Source: JBBRXZ01 sp038232415 (GTDB lineage: Bacteria > Patescibacteriota > Saccharimonadia > Saccharimonadales > UBA4665). Taken from it: a stretch of DNA of 9,356 bases. The notes under the pieces were generated by a model, which had not been told where the DNA came from, made no database searches, and was given only the letters and a program-made list of their open reading frames with translations. Of the stretch, positions 1 through 6,837 are shown in pieces; position 1 is the first letter of the stretch; the number at the start of each line of letters is the position of its first letter. Position numbers and translations under genes: made by a program. The DNA lies in NCBI GenBank assembly GCA_038232415.1, contig JBBSHY010000033.1, positions 1 to 9,356 on the forward strand, written 5' to 3'.

Positions 1-53
1 GTTTTTTATTTTATGTGCTCTAGTTCAGAACAATTCTGACTGCAGGTATTATT

Positions 54-101
54 ATATATAGCGCTTCAAGATATTTCAAGGCACTATATATTGTGCTTTT
101 T
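54..101. terminator. Overlapping inverted repeats, possible terminator
   Basis: Two mutually exclusive hairpins can be drawn in the AT-rich gap just past the FKBP stop codon. The larger pairs 54-64 with 81-91 around a 16-nt loop; its single mismatch becomes a G-U pair in minus-strand RNA, but no U-run follows it in that direction. The smaller pairs 78-84 with 93-99 around an 8-nt loop and contains one G-U pair. It runs into TTTTT at 97-101 on the plus strand, which suits termination of a plus-strand transcript entering from left of the window. A third short inverted repeat, TCAGAA-CAA-TTCTGA, lies at 25-39, and positions 2-16 are T-rich. Neither hairpin is a textbook intrinsic terminator for the FKBP gene. 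Confidence 0.35.
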
Positions 102-105
102 ACTA

Positions 106-657
106 TTATTTGCCGATTTTGTGCACTGTGACGTCAAATACAAGATCAGCATTGGCGGGGATGCCGGAACCACTTGGAGGATTAGCGCCGTAAGCTAAAT
201 TGGCCGGTATGAGCAACCGCCGCGTACCGCCAACTTTAACGCCGGGAATACCTTGCGACCAACCGGCAATCACGCCGCTTAAAGGAAACGACACAGGTTG
301 GCCGGTGTCTTTGGAGCTTTGAAAAATTACACCCGTGCTGGCCACTGCGCCGGTGTAATCAACCGTAATGGTGTCGCCGGATTTGACGCTATCGCCTGAG
401 CCTGGCGCGCTATCAACCGTTTGCAGCTGGCCTATGCTCGCTACGGGCGTGAAGTCTCCCAGTTTAGTGCCTTGTAATTTAGGTTTATTATCCACTTTTG
501 CTCCTTGTGATTGCGCCGGCTTGCTGCTCGCAGCGTTATCCGGCTTTTTATTATTCTGGACTGTTATGTAAATAACCAGAATGGCTGTCGCCGATGATGT
601 TATTAAAAAGAGCGCCGCAAAAAAACCTGCAAAAGCGCGTTCACGTTTTCGTGCCAT
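106..657 (-). CDS. Membrane-anchored FKBP-type peptidyl-prolyl cis-trans isomerase
   Basis: This 183-aa protein should catalyse cis-trans isomerisation of X-Pro bonds in proteins outside the cytoplasmic membrane. A basic N-terminus (MARKRER) precedes one hydrophobic segment at about residues 8-32, read as a signal anchor. A polar Pro/Ser/Lys linker runs to about 85 and the FKBP domain fills about 88-183. Pocket residues known from FKBP12 can be matched: Tyr101, Phe112, Phe124, Val129-Ile130, Trp133, Tyr156 (in LAYG) and Phe174. The position of FKBP12 Asp37 is Gln113 here (IFQSS instead of the usual FDSS), which may alter activity. The start is well supported: AGGAGG lies 5 nt upstream of the ATG. 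The gene follows the IMP dehydrogenase gene after 43 nt on the same strand and has its own -10-like element. The family call is secure; substrates are unknown. Confidence 0.93.
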   Translation of the reverse strand: MARKRERAFAGFFAALFLITSSATAILVIYITVQNNKKPDNAASSKPAQSQGAKVDNKPKLQGTKLGDFTPVASIGQLQTVDSAPGSGDSVKSGDTITVDYTGAVASTGVIFQSSKDTGQPVSFPLSGVIAGWSQGIPGVKVGGTRRLLIPANLAYGANPPSGSGIPANADLVFDVTVHKIGK

Positions 658-662
658 CTGTC

Positions 663-668
663 CCTCCT
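663..668 (-). promoter_or_regulatory. Strong Shine-Dalgarno site of the FKBP gene
   Basis: AGGAGG, a full-length anti-16S match, ends 5 nt before the FKBP ATG. It fixes that start and contrasts with the absent or weak sites before the guaB-like gene, pheS and yajQ. Confidence 0.8.
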
Positions 669-681
669 TTGTTTCTCGTTA

Positions 682-709
682 ATTATACATGAAAGAATTT
701 TTAGGTCGG
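682..709 (-). promoter_or_regulatory. Candidate promoter of the FKBP gene
   Basis: A perfect TATAAT at 687-682, directly preceded by TG, sits in the 43-nt gap between the IMP dehydrogenase stop and the FKBP start. Transcription would begin near 675, leaving a leader of about 18 nt that includes the AGGAGG site. The -35 region is poor: CCGACC at 709-704, with a 16-nt spacer, matches TTGACA at three positions and overlaps the end of the upstream gene. Read-through from that gene is also possible. Confidence 0.5.
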
Positions 710-1840
710 GTAGCTATTGCCGGCATTGGTTACAAATAGGTCGTGAGGATGGCTTTCACTCAGAGAAGCGTTAGTTATACGCTGCAGCACCGCGGTTTCC
801 CATAACTGCGGTATGCTAGCCGCGCCCGCATAATAAAAGCCGGAGCGCACGCCCTCCAGCATGGTGTTCGCTACCAATTTAAGATTGCCACTACAGGGGA
901 CAAGACCTTCCACTCCTTCGGCTACCAGCACGCTCTTGGCGGTGTAACTCTTGCCATGAAATTCATCTTCTGAGCTGATCTGTTTACCACGTTCCATGGC
1001 CGCGATCGAGCCCATGCCACGATAGCTTTTGAACTTATAACTATCGGCACCGTTCATTATGCTCTTGAAACGGCGCGGCACCTGGTCTTTAGTAAATTCG
1101 GTGGCTTCGCCAGGCGACTCTTCGGTGGCCGCGAACAACCGCCCCATCATAACGCAGGATGCGCCGGCTGCCAGCGCCTTGGTAATATCACCGGAGTAGT
1201 TTATGCCGCCGTCAGCGATAATGGGAACATCGTGCTTCCGGGCTATTTTTGCTGTCTCCATAATGGCCGTTAGCTGTGGTACGCCCATGCCCGAAACTAT
1301 TCGCGTGGTGCAAATAGCGCCAGGGCCCATGCCAACCCGCAGTCCGTCAACTCCGGCTTCAATTAGAGCTTCGGCGCCTTCGCTGGTTGCGACACTGCCG
1401 GCAATGACGTCAACTTTGTGATGTTTTTTTATATAGGTCAACGCATCTAATACGAATTTGGAAAATCCATGTGCCGAATCAACCACAATAACACTCACAC
1501 CGGCTGCGACCAGAGCCTCGACCCGGGCCTCATAACCAGGACTGGAGCCAACGGCAGCACCGACTTGCTGTCCGGCTTGCCGGACTTTAGCGACTTGTGC
1601 CGCTTGCTCCTTGACTGTCAGGTTACGGTGGATAATACCGATTCCCCCGAACTTACCGAGTGCAATGGCCAGCTTACTTTCGGTGACCGTATCCATGGGC
1701 GAGGATACCAACGGCGCCGCCAGAGTGATGTTGCGTGTTAATTTTGTCGTAAGATTAATGTCAGCACGAGAAAACCCGGCGTAACCGGGTTTCAAAAGGA
1801 CATCATCAAATGTCAGGGCGGGAGTAGTGCTAATCTTCAT
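701..1840 (-). CDS. guaB: IMP dehydrogenase-family protein lacking the CBS domains
   Basis: IMP dehydrogenase oxidises IMP to XMP with NAD+, the committed step towards GMP. This 379-aa protein is about 100 residues shorter than typical bacterial GuaB. The N-terminal part (LTFDDVLL at 9-16, SSPMDTVTE at 46-54, GGIGIIHRN at 65-73) passes straight into the second half of the barrel (VGAAVG from 93). The regulatory CBS pair normally inserted there is therefore missing, as in some parasite and Borrelia enzymes. Catalytic Cys177 sits in GPGAICTTR, followed by DGG at 210-212, YRGMGS at 273-278 and the C-terminal SESHPHD. The Arg-Tyr dyad of the IMPDH flap (DRYF in E. coli) is not apparent; that stretch reads GKQISSEDEF. 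GMP reductase or a related activity is the main alternative. No Shine-Dalgarno site precedes the ATG, which lies 5 nt after a -10 element. Confidence 0.88.
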   Translation of the reverse strand: MKISTTPALTFDDVLLKPGYAGFSRADINLTTKLTRNITLAAPLVSSPMDTVTESKLAIALGKFGGIGIIHRNLTVKEQAAQVAKVRQAGQQVGAAVGSSPGYEARVEALVAAGVSVIVVDSAHGFSKFVLDALTYIKKHHKVDVIAGSVATSEGAEALIEAGVDGLRVGMGPGAICTTRIVSGMGVPQLTAIMETAKIARKHDVPIIADGGINYSGDITKALAAGASCVMMGRLFAATEESPGEATEFTKDQVPRRFKSIMNGADSYKFKSYRGMGSIAAMERGKQISSEDEFHGKSYTAKSVLVAEGVEGLVPCSGNLKLVANTMLEGVRSGFYYAGAASIPQLWETAVLQRITNASLSESHPHDLFVTNAGNSYPT

Positions 1841-1845
1841 AATCC

Positions 1846-1875
1846 ATTCTAAACCGAAACCATTAGCCTTGTCAA
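1846..1875 (-). promoter_or_regulatory. Strong sigma-70-like promoter implying a leaderless guaB-like mRNA
   Basis: A perfect TTGACA at 1875-1870 is followed, after 18 nt, by TAGAAT at 1851-1846, which matches TATAAT at five of six positions. Only GGATT separates the -10 from the guaB-like ATG at 1840, so the expected transcription start (about 6-8 nt past the -10) falls on the start codon itself. The promoter occupies most of the 48-nt gap after the DUF2207 stop. Confidence 0.65.
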
Positions 1876-1888
1876 AATTCCGCGGGCG

Positions 1889-3652
1889 CTACCAGCCGCC
1901 GCCTCCACCACCGCCGCCACCGCCGCCGGAGAAGCCGCCGCCGAAACCGCTGCTGCCACTGCTGCTTGGTGCCGTGAAGGCGCTATTTACTGTCGAACCA
2001 ATTCCGTCGCTTAAGCTAAGAGCCAGGTAAGAGGCATTAAAGGCAGTCCAGTTGCCGCTGTACCAATATGGCGGGGATTTATATAAGCTGTCGAACTTGC
2101 CGGCCCATTGTTTTTCTACGCCGAGTACCATGGCGTAAGGCAGCAATTTTTCAAATAATTCAACTGTTCTGACCGGCTCGCCGGCATTTGAGGCATAAGC
2201 GGCATTTGGACTTTGCAACTTAGCTATGCGATCTTTTTCGGCGACCTCAAGGTACATTTTCAGTCCCAGGACATGCTCCTTGGCAGCTACACCTTTATTG
2301 GTACGTGCGCTCATGGCAATCAAGCACAGGACTGCAATAGCTCCGCCTGCTATCAGACCCGCAATCGCGGCCGTGCCAAAAGCCACTAAGCAGATAACCA
2401 TAAGCCCTGCTATGGCAATGAGTACGAAAAACATTTCTTTAGTCAATAGGTTTGCAAATGAATTATCACGAAAATAACCGTTGGCGGTAAGACCGGTTTT
2501 GATATTTTCTCCCAGTGTCGAGGCAGTGGTATACAACTTATTTTTTAGGATAGATATATCGACTACAGTACCGCTGCCTTTATTGCCAAACAAATTTTTG
2601 ATAAGCAGGGCCTCGTTATTATCCAGCCGCGATAAATCGTTTACCAGTAACTCCAGACTATATGTAGTTGTATCTTTGCGTAAGGCTTTAACCTGATTGG
2701 CCTCGATAATTTTAATGTAGCCACGGATCGCCAGATCGATAATTGTAGCTGTAATATCCCGGTTATCCAGCTTAAAGTCCATAAGCGTGCCGACCTCGCC
2801 GGGCTTTAAATGCTCCGGTGAGTCATACTGCGGGATTATAGTGCCTCTGCCCCTGGAATCACGCCCAAACCGCCACCAGTAAACTAGACTGGTACCGCCA
2901 ATCAGCAATAACGGAATGCTGAAACCCAAGATCTGTTTCATATGCTCCTCTGCAGTTTCCTGCCACGTCGAGGGCACGAAATATCCCTTTGGAAAGCCGG
3001 CTACGAATGTCAATGTCTGATTAGCAGATAGTGGCTTGATCGTAGCCGATTCAATCGTTTTACCCCTTACGAAAATTGTGCAGTCCTGGCTGGTAGCTCC
3101 ATAGGCGCCGGCGTAGCAGGTTGGCTGACGAACATGTTTAAGGCCATCCGGCAGATGAACTATTACCGACACATGGTTAAACTGCTGCTGCCACTCGGTG
3201 CCATTGACGTCCCAATACAGTTCATCATGATCCTTGTAAAAACTAATGACATTACGCAAGTTGTAATCTATGGTGTACTGCTGAGATCCGGTTACAGTCT
3301 GTGCGGGATCGCCGATCTTTAGCACGGTGTTACCGTTTGAAGTATAAGTTGTGAATTTAGTCGGCGCGCCGCTGTCGCTGGTGATTTTATTAGTACGCAG
3401 CTGCAAAGAATGGTGTTTATAGTTATTTGGAATAGCCCTTAATATGCCGTGGTTGGAATCGGTAAAATCCACGTTGATGTGCTCTATAATATGTAACTCG
3501 CCCTGCCGGTCGGCCCGGCTTAATGTTTCTTCGGCCACAAACGACGTGACCGTAAAGTCATTGACGTCAGCTGAAGCCAATGCCGGGATACTAACTGCCG
3601 CCACAAGACTTATTCCAATTGTTATAAGTACTGGAAGTTTGAGATTTCTCAT
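1889..3652 (-). CDS. DUF2207 family membrane protein with polyglycine-Trp tail
   Basis: This 587-aa protein fits the DUF2207 family, whose function is not established. A signal peptide at about 1-28 (hydrophobic core, then ALASADV) is followed by a beta-rich extracytoplasmic domain at about 30-235. A membrane segment at about 240-260 ends in WWRFGRDSRGRG. A cytoplasmic-looking region (PQYDSPEHLKPGEVGTL at 274-290, DLAIRGYIKI at 306-315) precedes a hydrophobic pair at about 408-427 and 429-448. The C-terminus is Ser/Gly-rich from 563 and ends with eleven glycines and a final Trp, an ending I associate with this family. The ATG overlaps the pheT stop as ATGA, with no clear Shine-Dalgarno site, so translation probably depends on ribosomes finishing pheT. 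It is the last gene of the phe operon, and a link to aminoacylation is not evident. A role in the cell envelope or surface is only an inference from topology. Confidence 0.82.
   Translation of the reverse strand: MRNLKLPVLITIGISLVAAVSIPALASADVNDFTVTSFVAEETLSRADRQGELHIIEHINVDFTDSNHGILRAIPNNYKHHSLQLRTNKITSDSGAPTKFTTYTSNGNTVLKIGDPAQTVTGSQQYTIDYNLRNVISFYKDHDELYWDVNGTEWQQQFNHVSVIVHLPDGLKHVRQPTCYAGAYGATSQDCTIFVRGKTIESATIKPLSANQTLTFVAGFPKGYFVPSTWQETAEEHMKQILGFSIPLLLIGGTSLVYWWRFGRDSRGRGTIIPQYDSPEHLKPGEVGTLMDFKLDNRDITATIIDLAIRGYIKIIEANQVKALRKDTTTYSLELLVNDLSRLDNNEALLIKNLFGNKGSGTVVDISILKNKLYTTASTLGENIKTGLTANGYFRDNSFANLLTKEMFFVLIAIAGLMVICLVAFGTAAIAGLIAGGAIAVLCLIAMSARTNKGVAAKEHVLGLKMYLEVAEKDRIAKLQSPNAAYASNAGEPVRTVELFEKLLPYAMVLGVEKQWAGKFDSLYKSPPYWYSGNWTAFNASYLALSLSDGIGSTVNSAFTAPSSSGSSGFGGGFSGGGGGGGGGGGW
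1895..1927. repeat. Trinucleotide low-complexity tract (polyglycine codons)
   Basis: Eleven consecutive glycine codons, GGN on the minus strand and seen as CCN/GCC repeats on the plus strand, lie directly before the terminal TGG-TAG of the DUF2207 gene. The third base varies among codons (C, A, T), so this is not a pure microsatellite, which suggests selection for the glycine run. More glycine-rich coding continues to about 1970. Confidence 0.9.
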
Positions 3653-6186
3653 ATCCGTACGGCGCTAAGTTTATTTTTCGCGGCAGCAGCGACAGAATCA
3701 AGAAGGTTGGTAACCTCAGTGTCGGTTAAAGTACGCTCATAGCTGGCTATAGTGAGGCGGAGGGTTATGTTTTTGTGTGTATTATCTTCTTCGCTTTGAT
3801 AAATATCCAGGGGTAGCAGGCTGGTCAAACTATTAGCCGGCTGGACCTTTCCCAGTTCGGTCCGGACAAAATCAGACAGAGCCTGATAGCCTAGATCGGC
3901 CGGTACTTTTAGAGTGATATCCTGGGTAATTTTTGGATAGCGCGGTGTAGCAACATATTTTTTAGAATCCTTGAATACGCTTTCTAAAGCCTTTGTGTCG
4001 ACCTCAAAGCCCGCAGCGTATTTAGGCAGCTTTAGAGCCTGACTGACTGCCGGCTTGAATTCACCGATTATACCCAGAAATTCGCCGCTGGCTTTAACGC
4101 TCACCAGCGCCGACCGGTTCAGGTCGTAGGGCTGGACAACCGCATACTGCCGCATGGCCTCGCTGACCGTTTTAAACTCCAGCTCGGCGCCGGTCAGCAT
4201 GGCCAGATAATTGCGAGCCTGATAATATGCCGAACCGGTTTTTTTGAGCTTGTCGGCTGCAGCTATTACCAGACCGGTAAATTCAAACTCACCTGGCAGG
4301 CCTTTATCGTCGATATGGTCAAGGCTATGGGTTTTACCCAGTTCAAACAACGCAAACTCATCGTAGCCGGCTTTGATATTGGAATGAACTTTATCGAGCA
4401 GACTTGGCATCAGGCTAAGGCGATAATACTGGAGGTCGGGGCTAAGAGCGTTAGCTACCTGATAAGCCTTGGACTTATCCTGGCCGGTTTTTCCCAGCAA
4501 TTTGCCAGGCACAAAGCTGTATGTCAATACCTCGTTGGCGCCGGCCCCGCTAAGTCTCTCCCGGATCTCGGCCTTAAGAGTCAGTAAAGGATCTTTGGCG
4601 GTTGGCATCAAGTCGCGTTTCGGCAGTTCAAGAGGCAATTTGTCATAGCCATATAACCGACCGACCTCTTCCACTATGTCCTCTGCCAGCTCAATATCGG
4701 TTCGCCAAAACGGCGCTTCAACGTATAACTCTCCGCTGGACCCCTTTGTATGAACCTGAAATTCCACATTCTGCAGAAGCATGATAATATCTTCATCGCT
4801 TAAGGCTAGTCCGAGCCGAGAATTGATAAATTCTTTACTGACTTGAACCGGCTTAAATAACGTCGCGTCACTCAGTGCTTTTTCGAGGTGCTTATCATCA
4901 ATAACTACGCTGGCGACTTTCCCGCCGCCAAACTGCCGGATTTCATCAACGATTTTAGCCAGAACGGCCAGGTTTTGCAGGGGGCTTTGGCCTTTGGTGA
5001 AACGGGTGACGGCATCGGTGAATAGGCCATGGGCCATGCTTGTACGCCTCACAGAATACATGTCAAAGTTGGCACACTCCAGGATGATATTTCGGGTGTT
5101 TTCGTCGACATCCGTATCAACCCCGCCCATAACACCGCCAATGCCTATAAGCTGCTTATTGGTCGCAATCATAATGGCTTCGATCCGCGGTTCGATCTCT
5201 TTGCCGTTTAGTAACCTGATCTTTTCGCCCGGCTTAGGATTACGTATAACTATAGCTGTCTCGCCATCGCTCAGCGCTTTAACCTTGTCATAATCGTAAG
5301 CATGCAGCGGCTGGCCGGTCAGCAGCATGAAGAAGTTTGTATAATCTACTATATTATTTATGGAGTTTTGGCCGACTTTGGCCAGCTCGACCTGCAGCCA
5401 AGCCGGGCTCGGTCCGACTTGAACCTGGCTCATAGCAATGGCTGGGAAACGCGGAACCAGCCTGGGTAGTTCGTTCTTGACTACCAGCGGCAACTTATCA
5501 CCTTCCACATCCGGAAATTGTGGGTTCGGATTATACCAATCAGGGCTTTTGAAGGGCACGCCTTGTATACCGGCTAGTTCGCGGGAGATACCTAAAAATC
5601 CAAAACAATCCGGCCGGTGGGTAAACATTTTATTCTCGAAGTCCAGGACCACATCGTCTTTCAGGCCAAAGGCTTCTGCAAAGTCAGTGCCGGGCTTAAA
5701 ACTACCGTCGATTTCCATAATACCGGCGTGGCTATTACCCAGCGCCAGCTCTTTGGCCGAAGCCAGCATGCCATTACTAATTACGCCGCGGATTTCACGG
5801 GCTTCCAGGACAAAAGGCTCTTTGCCTATAGTTTCGGGAACAGTGGTCCCTGGGGGGAGCCAGGCCACGGTCAATCCAGGATGAACATTCGGCGCGCCGC
5901 AGACTACCTGGATATAACCATCCGGCTCCCGCTTGACAGAGGGTGTATTACAGCCGTCGTCAATAGTACAGACTTTGAGCTTATCGGCATTTGGATGTGA
6001 TTCGCAAGAAATAACTTTCGCTATCACGATTCCCTGATATTTATCGCCAACCTTTATAACTTCTTCAACAGCTCCCAATTGCGCACCAATCTTCTCAATA
6101 AGCTTTTCTAATCCAATAGCCGTTATATCATCCGCACAGCTGTAACGTTTATTAAGTCCGCAAATAGTATTCAAGCTGGCTTTCAT
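3649..6186 (-). CDS. pheT: Phenylalanine--tRNA ligase beta subunit
   Basis: PheT is the tRNA-binding and editing subunit of the (alpha-beta)2 enzyme that charges tRNA-Phe. At 845 residues it is somewhat longer than common bacterial PheT (about 800). The domains follow the standard order. An EMAP-like tRNA-binding domain covers about 48-165 (SHPNADKLKVC at 63-73, CGAPN at 96-100). B3/B4 editing domains cover about 185-400, with THRPDCFGFLGISRE at 189-203 and GGVMGG at 350-355. B5 ends with PFWRTDIELAEDIVEEVGRL at 492-511 and GYDKLP. A catalytic-like core spans about 525-735 and an FDX-ACB anticodon-binding domain about 748-845 (PRYPKITQDI, then YERTLTDTEV). Its ATG overlaps the upstream gene's TGA by 4 nt, and its own TGA overlaps the DUF2207 ATG in the same way. 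Two small genes separate it from pheS. Confidence 0.97.
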   Translation of the reverse strand: MKASLNTICGLNKRYSCADDITAIGLEKLIEKIGAQLGAVEEVIKVGDKYQGIVIAKVISCESHPNADKLKVCTIDDGCNTPSVKREPDGYIQVVCGAPNVHPGLTVAWLPPGTTVPETIGKEPFVLEAREIRGVISNGMLASAKELALGNSHAGIMEIDGSFKPGTDFAEAFGLKDDVVLDFENKMFTHRPDCFGFLGISRELAGIQGVPFKSPDWYNPNPQFPDVEGDKLPLVVKNELPRLVPRFPAIAMSQVQVGPSPAWLQVELAKVGQNSINNIVDYTNFFMLLTGQPLHAYDYDKVKALSDGETAIVIRNPKPGEKIRLLNGKEIEPRIEAIMIATNKQLIGIGGVMGGVDTDVDENTRNIILECANFDMYSVRRTSMAHGLFTDAVTRFTKGQSPLQNLAVLAKIVDEIRQFGGGKVASVVIDDKHLEKALSDATLFKPVQVSKEFINSRLGLALSDEDIIMLLQNVEFQVHTKGSSGELYVEAPFWRTDIELAEDIVEEVGRLYGYDKLPLELPKRDLMPTAKDPLLTLKAEIRERLSGAGANEVLTYSFVPGKLLGKTGQDKSKAYQVANALSPDLQYYRLSLMPSLLDKVHSNIKAGYDEFALFELGKTHSLDHIDDKGLPGEFEFTGLVIAAADKLKKTGSAYYQARNYLAMLTGAELEFKTVSEAMRQYAVVQPYDLNRSALVSVKASGEFLGIIGEFKPAVSQALKLPKYAAGFEVDTKALESVFKDSKKYVATPRYPKITQDITLKVPADLGYQALSDFVRTELGKVQPANSLTSLLPLDIYQSEEDNTHKNITLRLTIASYERTLTDTEVTNLLDSVAAAAKNKLSAVRI

Positions 6187-6503
6187 CGGTCCGCCCTCGC
6201 CGCTATGGCAAAATACATGAAATAATCTTCCAGTTTGGCATCTTCTTTATCGGTAATGATCGCCTCTACGAATTGCTCTCTTGCTCTAAGGAGTTCTCTG
6301 GTGCGCAGAGTTTTTTGACCGGCCCAAGCAGCAGCAGTGGCATCAATTAGATCCAGCCCTCGGTAAAGTGCACCTCTCATGCTCTTTTCGTCACCGCGTC
6401 GTTTAGCAGCAAGAGACCGGCCAACCTCGGAACCGATATTGCCCATCTGCTCATACATAGTCATGCGAGCCCAGCGTTGTTTGTCAAATATATAGCTACT
6501 CAT
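6183..6503 (-). CDS. Small helical protein of unknown function in the phe operon
   Basis: I do not recognise a named family. From the chosen ATG the protein has 106 residues, no hydrophobic membrane segment and no cysteine. It looks almost entirely alpha-helical, with features such as NIGSEVGRSLAAKRRGD (22-38), ALYRGLDLIDATAAAW (45-60), a basic helix TLRTRELLRAREQFVEAI (65-82) and the ending YFMYFAIAARADR. A small helical bundle that may bind nucleic acid or a partner protein is an inference from charge and helicity. The start at 6503 is preferred because GGAG at 6513-6510 lies 6 nt upstream. An in-frame TTG at 6509 directly abuts that site and is too close to be used from it. The gene overlaps the DUF5674 gene by 8 nt and pheT by 4 nt, so it is very likely translated with both. 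Confidence 0.78.
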   Translation of the reverse strand: MSSYIFDKQRWARMTMYEQMGNIGSEVGRSLAAKRRGDEKSMRGALYRGLDLIDATAAAWAGQKTLRTRELLRAREQFVEAIITDKEDAKLEDYFMYFAIAARADR

Positions 6504-6837
6504 GGGCAACTCCGGCTATCAACTCTCGTATCTGTCGACGGACTGCTTCGTCGTCCACACCCCGCGAATAGTTGCCTTGACTCGGACGTAGATTAATCAT
6601 CGAGTCAAACTCGACAAACTCTTCTGTACCATATTTGTCCGGGTGGAGGTTAATACCCCACAGATCACGCTGCTTGGATCCTGCTTCTAACAGATAAGCT
6701 TCACCATCGGCATGCATACCCATGTCAACAACTACGGCACTTCTGGCAAGGTCCACATCAGCTTTGACTATGGCCTCATGCATTTTTTTAGCCATCTCTT
6801 TGAGCTCAGCTAATGAGATTTTATCAACCTGTTTCAT
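6496..6837 (-). CDS. DUF5674 family protein
   Basis: This 113-aa protein matches what I recall of DUF5674, a family of unknown function seen in CPR bacteria and cyanobacteria. The signature blocks are MHADGEAYLLE at 41-51, the tract GSKQRDLWGINLHP at 53-66, EFDSMINLRPSQGN at 76-89, and a C-terminal helix (VRRQIRELI). The N-terminal 30 residues form one charged helix. There is no signal peptide or membrane segment, so it is probably cytoplasmic. His42, Asp44 and Glu46 could form a polar or metal site, but that is a guess. The ATG overlaps the pheS TGA by 4 nt and GAGG lies 8 nt upstream. The 3' end overlaps the next small gene by 8 nt. Placement between pheS and pheT suggests co-expression with the synthetase but does not prove a functional link. 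Confidence 0.8.
   Translation of the reverse strand: MKQVDKISLAELKEMAKKMHEAIVKADVDLARSAVVVDMGMHADGEAYLLEAGSKQRDLWGINLHPDKYGTEEFVEFDSMINLRPSQGNYSRGVDDEAVRRQIRELIAGVAHE
6510..6513 (-). promoter_or_regulatory. Shine-Dalgarno site deciding the start of the 106-aa gene
   Basis: GGAG, inside the last codons of the DUF5674 gene, is followed by a 6-nt spacer and then ATG at 6503. The in-frame TTG at 6509 begins immediately after the GGAG and cannot be served by it. Confidence 0.6.

Noticed and set aside
1..105. Possible tRNA or other RNA gene in the left-hand non-coding region
   Set aside because: No cloverleaf, T-loop consensus or CCA end is present. The region is AT-rich with only short inverted repeats.
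1876..1888. GC-rich CCCGCGG followed by AATTTT after the DUF2207 stop, considered as a terminator
   Set aside because: CCGCGG is self-complementary without room for a loop, so no stable hairpin forms before the T-rich stretch.
1827..2030. Plus-strand frame encoding a polyproline protein
   Set aside because: The proline run is the complement of the polyglycine tail of the DUF2207 gene and has no independent support.
5438..5884. Plus-strand open frame of 148 codons antisense to pheT
   Set aside because: It is fully covered by conserved pheT domains on the other strand, and its translation is low-complexity and family-less.
6504..6509. TTG start two codons upstream for the 106-aa gene
   Set aside because: The only nearby Shine-Dalgarno match, GGAG, directly touches this TTG, whereas it is well spaced for the ATG at 6503.
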